Source of the DNA: Deltaproteobacteria bacterium
Lineage (GTDB): Bacteria; Myxococcota; Polyangia; Haliangiales; Haliangiaceae
Direction of reading: 5' to 3'
Length of the DNA: 15,921 nucleotides
Assembly: GCA_018262455.1 (NCBI GenBank)
Contig: JAGSPR010000170.1
Location: 1 to 15,921, forward strand
Shown: positions 7,180-15,921 of the stretch, piece by piece
Layout of the letters: each line of letters starts with the position of its first letter
Position numbering within the stretch: position 1 is the first letter of the stretch
Program-made: the position numbers and the translations under genes
The notes under the pieces: model-generated
The model's input: the letters and a program-made list of their open reading frames with translations, nothing else
Databases searched by the model: none
Told to the model about the DNA's origin: nothing

Positions 7180-7199
7180 GGGCACCAGGCTTGTAGAAT
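7180..7199 (+). promoter_or_regulatory. Candidate promoter for the SH3b/barrel gene (sigma54-like or -10)
   Basis: GGGCACC-N4-TTGTA at 7180-7195 matches the sigma54 pattern TGGCACG-N4-TTGCW at most positions with exact GG-N10-G spacing, but has T instead of C in the -12 dinucleotide. TAGAAT at 7194-7199 also resembles a sigma70 -10 box, without a -35 partner. Either would place the transcript start near 7206, just before ATG 7209. Confidence 0.3.
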
Positions 7200-7208
7200 G
7201 GAGCTCGC

Positions 7209-8687
7209 ATGAGGATGAGCCTGCCGTTCGTCGTCCTGTTGCTCGTGTTCGTCGGTGGCCCCACAGCGAGCCATGCGGAGAAGGCGAAGACCAATCAGGG
7301 AGCAAAGGTCTACAACCGCGCGGGCGAGCAGGGCCAGGTCGTCGCCAAGGTGAAGGAAGGCCAGTCCCTCACGATCCTCAAGCGGGAAGGCCGCTGGCTC
7401 AAGGTGCGGGTCTCGGGGCGCACCGGCTACATCCCGCGCAGCAAGGTCAGCCTGCCGGAGGGCGACGAGGAGATCTCCCGCAACACGCGGCGCAGGCCGT
7501 TCGTGGACGGCCGTGGCACCAAGCGCGGGTTCGGCGGCGAAGCGGGTCCAGACGATCGGGTCGGCGAGGATGCCGTGGAGGGCGCGGGCGGCAAGCCGGA
7601 CAAGACCGAACCCGACGAGGGCGACGAGCCCAAGACCGGCAAGGGCCACAAGAGCGGCAAGGGTGACGAGAGCGACGAACCGGCCACCACGAAGGACGAA
7701 CCCGAGGACAGCGTCGACGATCGACCCACCGCGCGCGTGAAGGGCAAGACGAAGGTCTACTCGGAGCCCGACTCGGACAGCGACGTGGCCGACTGGACCG
7801 CCGGGTCGAACACCGTGCTGTTCCCGACCGGCAAGAAGGGCAAGTTCACCGAGGTCGAGAACGAGGAGGGCGATATCGGGTACGTGTTGACCTCGAAGAT
7901 CGAGGTCAAGGAAGCCGGCGGACGCGCCGGTGGCCTGACCACGCGCCAGATCGACGGACGTGCGCGGCTCGGCGTCACGATCATCCAGCAGGCGCTGCGC
8001 AGCAACGGTCCGGCGATGCAGCCCGACAACTATAACCTCAGCACGTCGGCGGTGACGATCTCGCTCGGCGGCGCCTACCTGCGTCCGTACGGCGCGAAGT
8101 ACGTGATCGGCGGCGAGGCGACCGTCGACATCGCGAAGGCGGTCCCCGGGATCAGCGCGCCGGGGGGCCAGACCACCGGGATCACCCTGTACCACGTCAA
8201 CGCGCGCGGCCTGTTCGGGGTCGATCTCAAGAAGAAGAGCGGGATGATGGTGATCGGGCGGCTCGGGCTTCGGTATCAGTCGTTTCAGGTCTCCAATGTC
8301 CTCCAGCTCGACAAGAACACCGCGAAGCTGCCGTCGGAGATCATCACGACGCCGGCGATCGGTGCTGCGCTCGCGATGCCGCGCCTGACCTCGAAGATCG
8401 GGCTGCGGTTCAGCCTCGATGCGATGCTCGTCGGCACGAGCCTCAAGCAGACGGTGAACCTCGAGGACGGGATCAAGGCGAGCGCGAAGGGCGCGATCGT
8501 GGGCGTCGGCTTCACGTACCAGTGGAAGCCGCGCATGGACATCCAGGCGTCCTACGAGCTCAACTACAGCCTCTACAACTTCGGGACGCCGAAGGCGACC
8601 TCGCTACGCGGACACATGGGAACCGGTGAGGTCAAGCGCACCGATATCTTCCATGGCGTCACGGTGGGCATCGCGAAGGCGTTCTAG
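7209..8687 (+). CDS. Exported protein with two SH3b domains and C-terminal beta-barrel
   Basis: This is a 492-aa exported protein. Residues 1-23 form a signal peptide (MRMSLPFVVLLLVFVGGPTASHA, cleavage after SHA). A bacterial SH3 domain spans about 31-82 (AKVYNRAGEQGQVVAKVKEGQSLTIL and GRTGYIPRSKV). A highly charged, Gly/Lys/Asp/Glu-rich linker covers about 83-171. A second SH3b-like unit spans about 172-232 (ARVKGKTKVYSEPDSD and GDIGYVLTSKIEV). The remaining 260 residues alternate polar and hydrophobic strands and end in a terminal phenylalanine, typical of an outer-membrane beta-barrel. SH3b units usually bind peptidoglycan, so the protein may tie the outer membrane to the cell wall; that role is inferred. 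GGAG stands 5 nt before ATG 7209; ATG 7215 is an alternative. It lies 111 bp after the CPBP gene. Confidence 0.75.
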   Translation: MRMSLPFVVLLLVFVGGPTASHAEKAKTNQGAKVYNRAGEQGQVVAKVKEGQSLTILKREGRWLKVRVSGRTGYIPRSKVSLPEGDEEISRNTRRRPFVDGRGTKRGFGGEAGPDDRVGEDAVEGAGGKPDKTEPDEGDEPKTGKGHKSGKGDESDEPATTKDEPEDSVDDRPTARVKGKTKVYSEPDSDSDVADWTAGSNTVLFPTGKKGKFTEVENEEGDIGYVLTSKIEVKEAGGRAGGLTTRQIDGRARLGVTIIQQALRSNGPAMQPDNYNLSTSAVTISLGGAYLRPYGAKYVIGGEATVDIAKAVPGISAPGGQTTGITLYHVNARGLFGVDLKKKSGMMVIGRLGLRYQSFQVSNVLQLDKNTAKLPSEIITTPAIGAALAMPRLTSKIGLRFSLDAMLVGTSLKQTVNLEDGIKASAKGAIVGVGFTYQWKPRMDIQASYELNYSLYNFGTPKATSLRGHMGTGEVKRTDIFHGVTVGIAKAF

Positions 8688-8694
8688 CGGCCTG

Positions 8695-8979
8695 CTACGC
8701 CCCCGCGGGCGGCTTCAGCACGAGCGCCGAGGCCTGCTCGCGCAGCAGCTTGATCACGACGTTGTTGATCGTGTCCCCGCGCTCGAGGCTCTCGGTGAAG
8801 TGCCTGGCCATCTCGGTGTACTCGACGTGCGCGGCCGAGAACTCCTCGAGACTCAGCTTCTTGATGAGGCGGCCTTGATACTTCGCGAACGCGCCCACCT
8901 CGACGTTGCCGAGCTCGGTGGAGAACCGCTGAAGGTACTCGTCATAATGCGCAGACTGGTCCTCGATCACTTGTGTCAT
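8695..8979 (-). CDS. Conserved-looking 94-aa protein of unknown function
   Basis: I do not recognise this family. The 94-aa product is acidic to neutral, mostly helical in appearance (MTQVIEDQSAHYDEYLQRFSTEL, then EEFSAAHVEYTEMARHFTESLERG and INNVVIKLLREQASALVL), and has no cysteine, signal peptide or membrane segment. It is probably a small cytoplasmic helical-bundle protein. It is the third gene after the zinc-finger ParA and the RHH gene on the same strand, beginning 24 bp past the RHH stop, so an operon role with them is likely. The start codon ATG 8979 lacks a clear Shine-Dalgarno. Its stop lies 7 bp from the convergent SH3b/barrel gene, leaving no room for an ordinary terminator hairpin. 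Confidence 0.7.
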   Translation of the reverse strand: MTQVIEDQSAHYDEYLQRFSTELGNVEVGAFAKYQGRLIKKLSLEEFSAAHVEYTEMARHFTESLERGDTINNVVIKLLREQASALVLKPPAGA

Positions 8980-9003
8980 CGTACAGCCACAGCCGAGGCG
9001 CAG

Positions 9004-9309
9004 CTACTGACGAGGCGTCGGTAGCTTGTCCAGATCGAGCTGGCTGAGTGCCAGCCGGATCAGCTGCGATTTGTTCGCCTTGGACCAGCCGCGGCGCTTG
9101 AGCTCGGCGACCTTGGCCTCGAGCTCCTCGATGTCACGCGTGTACATCGAGATGCAGATCACCTTGTAGTGCGTCGGCTTTTCGGTGGCGGACCGCCGGC
9201 GGCCGGCAGGCGCATCGGACTCGTCGCGTCGGCGACCGTAATACTCCTCGCTGAGGATGGTGTCGGCATCGCTCAGCGGATCGTGAGCCATCGTCTTGTC
9301 GTCCTTCAT
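9004..9309 (-). CDS. Ribbon-helix-helix protein partnering ParA
   Basis: This 101-aa protein has a disordered, charged N-terminus (about 1-45) and a C-terminal ribbon-helix-helix-like unit: strand YKVICIS (48-54), helix [16 protein letters not shown] (59-74), turn with SKANKSQ, and helix [11 protein letters not shown] (81-91). RHH proteins of the CopG/ParG/omega type bind operator or centromere DNA as dimers and often act with ParA ATPases, whose activity they can stimulate. ATG 9309 lies 5 nt past the ParA stop and the GAGG overlapping that stop acts as its ribosome site, indicating translational coupling. An alternative ATG at 9291 has AAGGA upstream and would give 95 aa. Position and fold suggest the DNA-binding partner of the adjacent ParA; this is inferred, and a repressor role is also possible. 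Confidence 0.75.
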   Translation of the reverse strand: MKDDKTMAHDPLSDADTILSEEYYGRRRDESDAPAGRRRSATEKPTHYKVICISMYTRDIEELEAKVAELKRRGWSKANKSQLIRLALSQLDLDKLPTPRQ

Positions 9310-9314
9310 ATACC

Positions 9315-10274
<960 letters not shown>

Positions 10275-10333
10275 GGCCTTATCGAAGCGGCATCGTCGGA
10301 GGCGGGGCAACTTTTCGGCGCTATAGTGCCCCC
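10275..10333. promoter_or_regulatory. Compact divergent promoter region between parA-like and FIST genes
   Basis: Only 59 bp separate two divergent start codons. TATAGT at 10322-10327 is a good -10 match for the FIST gene and ends 6 nt before GTG 10334, which would make that transcript leaderless or nearly so. No -35 match was found at the usual spacing. The region must also hold the promoter for the ParA gene, so the two polymerase sites would overlap or interfere. Confidence 0.45.
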
Positions 10334-11458
10334 GTGATCGCTCGCAATGTGGTTGTGGAGGGGGGCAATGCCGACCGGGTCGCGAGCGGCATTGTCGACG
10401 GCCTTCGCGCGCCAGACCTGCGCTGTGCGTTCGTGTTTGCGGACTGGCGCCTCGACCCGGCGATCCTCGCGCATCACCTGCAGCGGGGCCTGGCACCGGC
10501 ACCTGTCGTAGGTGGCACCACCACCGGGGTGGTGCCGTTCGCCGGGGGCCGCGGGCCGATGGCGATCGGGCTCGGGCTCTACGGCGACTGGCTGCGGGTA
10601 GGGATCGGCGTCGGCACGGAACTGTCGCAGAGCCCGCTGACGCGGAGCCGTGACGCGGTGCTCGCTGCCGCGGTCGAGCTTGGAACCACCAGGGACGCCC
10701 TCGACGTGGGGCGCCACGTGGGCCTCACGATCGTCGACGGCCGTTGCGGTTCCGAGGAGAGCTTCTGCATCGGCTCGGCGGCCACCGCTCCACAGATCCG
10801 GTTCGTCGGTGGCTGCGCCTCGACCGATCTCGAGCACGCGAGCACCACGTACGTGTGGGCTCGCGGCGAGGCCCTGACCGATGCCGGGATCGTGATCCTG
10901 TTGCAGAGCGAGCTGCCGTGCAGCGTCGTCACGTCGTCGCACGTGGTCCCGACGGAGCTCAAGACCGTGGTGACTGCCGCGTCGGGCCGCACCCTGATCG
11001 AGCTCGATGGCTATCCCGCGGCGAGGCGACTGGCCGACCTCGTGGCGCAGCTCGGGGAAACCCTCGATCGGCCGCGGCCGTGGCACGCCCTGGCGCGTCA
11101 CGTCGACGGCACCCTGCATGTTCGGTCGATCATGGATGTCGGCGACGAGCACCTCGCTCTCGCGAGCGCGGTCGAGGTCGGTCAGGTGCTGCGGATCATG
11201 CGGCCGGGAGATCTGATCGGTCAAACCAAGCACGACCTCGCGATCGCCGCGGAGCGCGTCGGGGGCGCGATGTCGGCATTCCTTGCGTTCTCGTGCCTGG
11301 GCCGCCACTCGGAGGCCTCCGCACGTGGCCTCGAACGCGAGCTCGCCGACGTCTACGCCGCTTACCCGACGACAGGCTTTCAGACTTTCGGGGAGCAGTC
11401 GGGCATGCTGCTCGTGAACCACTCCCTCAGGGGGCTCGCGATCGGGAGCGTGCGATGA
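10334..11458 (+). CDS. FIST-domain sensory protein
   Basis: This 374-aa cytoplasmic protein matches the FIST sensory module (FIST_N followed by FIST_C), proposed to bind small ligands such as amino acids for signal transduction. The N-terminal domain (about 25-215) includes the family-like [13 protein letters not shown] and a later [11 protein letters not shown]. The C-terminal domain (about 220-360) ends with the characteristic [10 protein letters not shown] and [12 protein letters not shown]. There is no signal peptide or membrane helix. GTG 10334 is chosen because coding-like sequence starts there and a -10-like TATAGT lies immediately upstream; in-frame codons further up run antisense to parA. 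The kinase gene overlaps the stop (ATGA), so FIST protein is probably the input subunit for that kinase. The ligand is unknown. Confidence 0.85.
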   Translation: MIARNVVVEGGNADRVASGIVDGLRAPDLRCAFVFADWRLDPAILAHHLQRGLAPAPVVGGTTTGVVPFAGGRGPMAIGLGLYGDWLRVGIGVGTELSQSPLTRSRDAVLAAAVELGTTRDALDVGRHVGLTIVDGRCGSEESFCIGSAATAPQIRFVGGCASTDLEHASTTYVWARGEALTDAGIVILLQSELPCSVVTSSHVVPTELKTVVTAASGRTLIELDGYPAARRLADLVAQLGETLDRPRPWHALARHVDGTLHVRSIMDVGDEHLALASAVEVGQVLRIMRPGDLIGQTKHDLAIAAERVGGAMSAFLAFSCLGRHSEASARGLERELADVYAAYPTTGFQTFGEQSGMLLVNHSLRGLAIGSVR

Positions 11459-12543
11459 AGGGACAGCAGCTCACCACCGAGCGGATCGCCGAGCTCGAGA
11501 GCGATCTCGCGGCGGCGAAGCGCACCATCGACGTCCTGATCGCGCGGCTCGAGCGAACCAGCTCGGCGCCGCCCACCCAGCACGACCTGTTCGACGCCGC
11601 GGTCCGGCTCGGCCACGTGCTGGAGGAGCGAACCCGCGAGGTCGAAGATGCCCGCGCCGAATTCCGCGCGCTGCGCGCGAACCTCGATCAGATCGTCCGC
11701 CAGCGCACGCGCGCGCTCGCGGAGTCCGAGGCCCAGCTTCGTGCGAAGAATGCCGAGCTCGAGCACCAGTGGCGCATGAAGGCCGAGTTCATCTCGATCG
11801 CGGCCCACGAGCTGCGGACCCCGCTCACGAGCATCGTCGGCTACCTCCACCTGTTCTCCGAAGGTCGGTTCGGCGATCTGCCGCCGCTGATCGCCCGGCC
11901 CATGGCATCGGTGCGGCGCAACGCCCACCGGCTCAAGCGGCTCGTCGACGACATGCTGGACGTCAACCGGATCGAGATGGGCAGGATGACGCTGCGGCGC
12001 GAGTCAGTCGATCTCGGCGAGGTCATCCGCGATGTGGTCACCGAGCTGATGCCGCTCGCGAGCGCACGCAACCAGAGGCTCGCGACTCACATCGAGCCGA
12101 TCGCGACGCTCGACGCCGATCGCGACAGGCTCACCCAGATCGGCGTCAACCTGGTCTCGAACGCGATCCGCTACACCCCGGAGCACGGCGAGATCGACGT
12201 CTCGGTCGACGAGGCACCACGCGAGCGGTTCCCCGGCGGATGGGCAAGGTTGCGCGTCCGGGATAACGGGGTCGGAATCGCGGAGGCCGATCGCCAGCGG
12301 ATCTTCGATCCGTTCCTCCACGTCCAGCCGGCGAAGCACCACACGTCCGCAGGCCCCGACTCGGCGGGACTCGGGCTGTTCATCGCCCGCGGACTGATCG
12401 AGCTCCACGGCGGGCTGATCACGGTCGACTCGACCCCCTCCGTGTTCACCGAGTTCACGGTGCTGCTGCCGTTCAAGCACCAGGTCCGGCGCGAGTCCGA
12501 TTCAGGCGCTGCCCGGCTGCCCACCTCGAGCGCCGGCGAGTAG
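11455..12543 (+). CDS. Soluble coiled-coil sensor histidine kinase
   Basis: This is a 362-aa histidine kinase without a membrane segment. The first 110 residues are largely coiled coil (heptad-like stretches at about 5-35 and 50-110). HisKA carries [11 protein letters not shown] with the phospho-accepting His118. The ATPase domain has N-box NLVSNAIRY (Asn232, Asn236), G1 DNGVGIA (Asp270) and G2 [10 protein letters not shown] (about 304-312), so it should be active. It autophosphorylates on His and passes phosphate to a response regulator. No receiver gene is adjacent; the nearest lies past 15 kb with its own kinase. ATG 11455 overlaps the FIST stop, implying coupled synthesis and a two-protein sensor. 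Its stop directly abuts the stop of the convergent zinc-ribbon gene, with no gap. Confidence 0.9.
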   Translation: MKGQQLTTERIAELESDLAAAKRTIDVLIARLERTSSAPPTQHDLFDAAVRLGHVLEERTREVEDARAEFRALRANLDQIVRQRTRALAESEAQLRAKNAELEHQWRMKAEFISIAAHELRTPLTSIVGYLHLFSEGRFGDLPPLIARPMASVRRNAHRLKRLVDDMLDVNRIEMGRMTLRRESVDLGEVIRDVVTELMPLASARNQRLATHIEPIATLDADRDRLTQIGVNLVSNAIRYTPEHGEIDVSVDEAPRERFPGGWARLRVRDNGVGIAEADRQRIFDPFLHVQPAKHHTSAGPDSAGLGLFIARGLIELHGGLITVDSTPSVFTEFTVLLPFKHQVRRESDSGAARLPTSSAGE

Positions 12544-13535
12544 TTACTTCTTCTTCTTCGGCTTGGCCTTGGCCGGCTTCTTCGCCGGGGCCGGCTTCTT
12601 CTTCGCGGCGGGCTTAGCCTTGGCGGGCTTGGCAGCCTTGGCGGGCTTGGCAGCCTTGGCGGGCTTGGCAGCCTTGGCGGGCTTGGCAGCCTTGGCGGGC
12701 TTGGCAGCCTTGGCTTGGCAGCCTTGACGGGCTTGGCCGGTGCCGCCGCTTTTGCGGCGGGCGCGGCCTTGCCGGCGGGCGCGGCCTTCGCCGAAGGCGC
12801 CGGCTTGCCCGGCTTGGCCTTCTTGACCTCGGCCTTGAGCTTCATGTTGCGCTCGTCGGCCGCCGTCTGCGCCTCGTCCATCCGGCCCTGCGCGGCGGTC
12901 CGCGCGCGGGTCACGGCGGCGTCGATCTCGGCCTTGCTGCGAACTGCGAGCGGCGCGGCCGGCGACTCGGCCTTCTTGGCGCGCTTCTTCTTCTTCTGCT
13001 CGCGCGGGATCGGGATCTCGCTGATGTCCGGCATCCGCGAGGCGAGATCGCCTCGGTTGTGGACGAGGATGCGCGATCCACCGTCGCGGAAGATCACCTC
13101 GACCTTGTTGTCGGGCAGCAGCTCGGTGACGAAGCCGATGTCGAACTGCTTGTGGTGGACGACGTCGCCTTCCTCGTACGTGTCCCGGATCGAGTACGGC
13201 CGGGTGTTGCCGAGGTCCGCCTCGGTGGCGCGAGCCATCGCGTCGTCCCAGGTGGCACGCTTGGTGGTCGCGCGCTTGGCGCCACCTTCGGCGCCTTCCT
13301 CGGCCCCATCGCCACGAGGCTTGCGGTAGGCGTGAACCTCGCCGCATACGACGCACTGCACGCGTCGCACCTCGTCTTCGTACATGCTGATGATGGTGTG
13401 AGTGGTGTCCGCTTTACAGCGGGGTGACGGGCAGTACGCCTCGATCTCACCACCCACCTCATCGGCGTCTTCTTCGAAGATGGAATCCATCCCTAGGCCT
13501 GCCTCTTCTGGACGAGTGTCGCCGCCGCGCGGCAT
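12544..13535 (-). CDS. Zinc-ribbon protein with H1-like Lys/Ala/Pro tail, frameshifted
   Basis: This gene appears broken by a frameshift. The N-terminal part (from ATG 13535; ATG 13490 is an alternative) has a zinc ribbon with Cys35, Cys40, Cys61 and Cys64 (CPSPRC and [13 protein letters not shown]). A small SH3/Tudor-like segment follows ([30 protein letters not shown], about 120-149), then a basic helical region. The tail is rich in Lys, Ala and Pro (KAAKPA repeats), ending KPKKKK and TAA at 12544. The tail is in a different frame from the N-terminus: 4 bases are missing in one 18-bp repeat near 12713. Unshifted, translation would run antisense into the kinase gene with no credible sequence. 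Restored length is about 331 aa. The tail resembles histone H1 and suggests DNA or RNA binding; function is otherwise unknown. A sequencing error is possible. Confidence 0.7.
12625..12728 (-). repeat. 18-bp tandem repeat encoding KAAKPA, with shortened unit
   Basis: Five exact 18-bp units run from 12625 to 12714 (plus-strand reading GGGCTTGGCAGCCTTGGC), each encoding Lys/Ala/Pro hexapeptides on the minus strand. The next unit (12715-12728) is only 14 bp: the four bases GGGC at its start are absent and one base differs. This shift of frame separates the zinc-ribbon N-terminus from the basic tail. Confidence 0.9.
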
Positions 13536-13553
13536 AACTACCTAAAAAGTCAG

Positions 13554-13585
13554 TCAATCCGGAAGTGATCCGGTCTCCGGATTGA
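13554..13585. repeat. Inverted repeat, 10-bp arms, likely operator
   Basis: TCAATCCGGA at 13554-13563 and TCCGGATTGA at 13576-13585 are exact reverse complements, separated by 12 bases (13564-13575). The right arm overlaps the candidate -35 of the kinase operon. A dimeric regulator, possibly the response regulator encoded at 15214, could bind here. As RNA it could also form a hairpin, but no coding gene ends beside it. Confidence 0.55.
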
Positions 13586-13611
13586 AGCTAGCCTTTAGTT
13601 AGGCCTCTAAC
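13582..13611 (+). promoter_or_regulatory. Candidate sigma70-type promoter for the kinase/regulator operon
   Basis: TTGAAG at 13582-13587 and TCTAAC at 13606-13611 are 18 bp apart and each match four of six consensus positions. A start near 13618 would give a leader of about 60 nt to GTG 13681. The overlap of the -35 with the right arm of the inverted repeat fits repression or autoregulation. Confidence 0.35.
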
Positions 13612-13680
13612 ACATCTTGGACCGCCCGAGCAACCTTGGGGACTTACAAGTGTTACGACCCATGGCAGGATCTTGCCCGC

Positions 13681-15210
<1,530 letters not shown>

Positions 15211-15213
15211 CCT

Positions 15214-15918
15214 GTGACGGAAGTCGAGGGGACTCGCAAGCGCATCCTCGTGATCGAGGACGAGCCCGATATCGTGCGTGGCTTGCGTGACGCGCTCGAG
15301 TTCGAAGGCTTCGAGGTCCAGGCGCGCGGCACCGGCGCCGAGGGCCTCGCCGCCGCGATGGACTGGGCGCCCGATGCGGTGCTGCTCGACCTGATGCTCC
15401 CCGACGACAACGGCTATCGCGTGTGCGAGACGTTGCGCCAGCGCGACGAGACCGTCCCGATCATCATCCTGACCGCGAAGGCGCAAGAGTCGGACAAGAT
15501 CCGCGGCCTCGAAGCCGGTGCCGACGACTACGTCACCAAGCCGTTCTCGGTGGCCGAGCTGATCGCCCGGATCAACGCGATCTTCCGCCGCCAGACCCGG
15601 CTGTCGTCGCACACCGACGAGACGTTCCCGATCGGCACCTGGACCATCAACGCGCGCAAGCACACGATGAGCAAGGGCCGCACGAGCAAGCGCCTGACGT
15701 TCTACGAGCTCGAGGTCCTGAAGCTCCTGCGCGAGCGCGCGGAGGAGACCGTGTCGCGCGACGAGCTGCTCGAGAAGGTGTGGGGCATCCAGGCCTCGCC
15801 GACCAGCCGCACCGTCGACAACTTCATCGTCAAGCTGCGCCGCAAGCTCGAGGAGGACCAGAAGAGCCCGCGGCACATCCTCACGGTCTACGGCCTCGGC
15901 TACAAGCTCGTCCCGTAG
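15214..15918 (+). CDS. OmpR/PhoB-family response regulator
   Basis: This 234-aa response regulator is partner of the preceding kinase, from which it is separated by 3 bp. The receiver domain has the acidic pair in IEDEPD (Asp16, Glu17), the phosphorylation site Asp59 in VLLDLMLPD, the switch Thr87 in IILTAK, Tyr106 and Lys109 in DDYVTKPF. The C-terminal winged helix (about 140-234) has the OmpR/PhoB signature: [30 protein letters not shown], then [17 protein letters not shown] and the wing VYGLGYKLV. It should bind direct-repeat DNA sites when phosphorylated. The start is GTG 15214 with only a weak AAGAG upstream, so translation is probably coupled to the kinase. The gene is complete, ending 3 bases before the window edge. 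Target genes are unknown; the inverted repeat upstream of the operon is a candidate. Confidence 0.93.
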   Translation: MTEVEGTRKRILVIEDEPDIVRGLRDALEFEGFEVQARGTGAEGLAAAMDWAPDAVLLDLMLPDDNGYRVCETLRQRDETVPIIILTAKAQESDKIRGLEAGADDYVTKPFSVAELIARINAIFRRQTRLSSHTDETFPIGTWTINARKHTMSKGRTSKRLTFYELEVLKLLRERAEETVSRDELLEKVWGIQASPTSRTVDNFIVKLRRKLEEDQKSPRHILTVYGLGYKLVP

Positions 15919-15921
15919 CGC

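Larger units (their letters stand above)
13536..13680. promoter_or_regulatory. Divergent regulatory region before the two-component operon
   Basis: This 145-bp gap lies between the divergent zinc-ribbon and kinase genes. It is distinctly A/T-richer than its surroundings. It holds an inverted repeat with 10-bp arms (13554-13585), a candidate sigma70 promoter for the kinase operon, and GTTAG-GCCT-CTAAC (13598-13611), a small dyad overlapping the candidate -10. On the minus strand, TAGG stands about 5-7 nt before ATG 13535 and may serve as its ribosome site. Confidence 0.45.

Noticed and set aside
12700..12720. Programmed -1 frameshifting in the zinc-ribbon gene
   Set aside because: No X-XXY-YYZ slippery heptamer is seen at the frame junction. 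A loss of four bases from one repeat unit explains the shift directly.

Overview
The window is high-GC DNA with strong G/C preference at third codon positions. It carries many secreted lipoproteins, two histidine kinases and tightly packed short operons. This fits a Myxococcota (deltaproteobacterial) chromosome, perhaps of the Haliangium/Kofleriaceae type; the assignment is inferred from gene content and composition, not from a marker gene. No rRNA, tRNA, CRISPR array, insertion sequence or phage gene was recognised.

Layout. Positions 1-237 hold no supported gene but contain a 14-bp palindrome and a GATCACG-rich repeat tract. Two minus-strand lipoprotein genes follow: a Gly/Ser-linker beta-helix-like lipoprotein (238-1104) and an esterase D-like lipoprotein with a glycan-binding-like module (1250-2557). 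They are separated by a gap rich in dyad symmetry. A small two-helix membrane protein (2660-2947, plus) runs tail-to-tail into a GNAT acetyltransferase (2914-3483, minus). A plus-strand pair of proteases comes next: a fused two-half M16 metallopeptidase (3661-6420), carrying an exact 48-bp duplication in its linker, and a CPBP-family membrane protease that overlaps it by ATGA. A secreted protein with two SH3b domains and a probable outer-membrane barrel (7209-8687) follows.

The centre is a divergent locus. On the minus strand is a three-gene set: a ParA ATPase with an N-terminal zinc finger, a ribbon-helix-helix protein translationally coupled to it, and a 94-aa unknown. On the plus strand, 59 bp away, a FIST-domain sensor overlaps by ATGA a soluble coiled-coil histidine kinase that has no response regulator nearby. 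ParA plus an RHH partner looks like a DNA or cargo positioning module. FIST plus kinase looks like a cytoplasmic ligand-sensing module. A shared regulatory region or purpose is inference only.

The right end has a zinc-ribbon protein with a histone H1-like Lys/Ala/Pro tail (12544-13535, minus), whose frame is broken by 4 missing bases inside an 18-bp tandem repeat. It is divergent from a membrane histidine kinase and an OmpR/PhoB response regulator (13681-15918, plus). A 10-bp-arm inverted repeat lies between the divergent genes. The best candidates for something undescribed are the zinc-finger ParA/RHH/94-aa set facing the FIST/kinase pair, the in-frame 48-bp element in the M16 linker, and the frameshifted H1-tailed zinc-ribbon gene.
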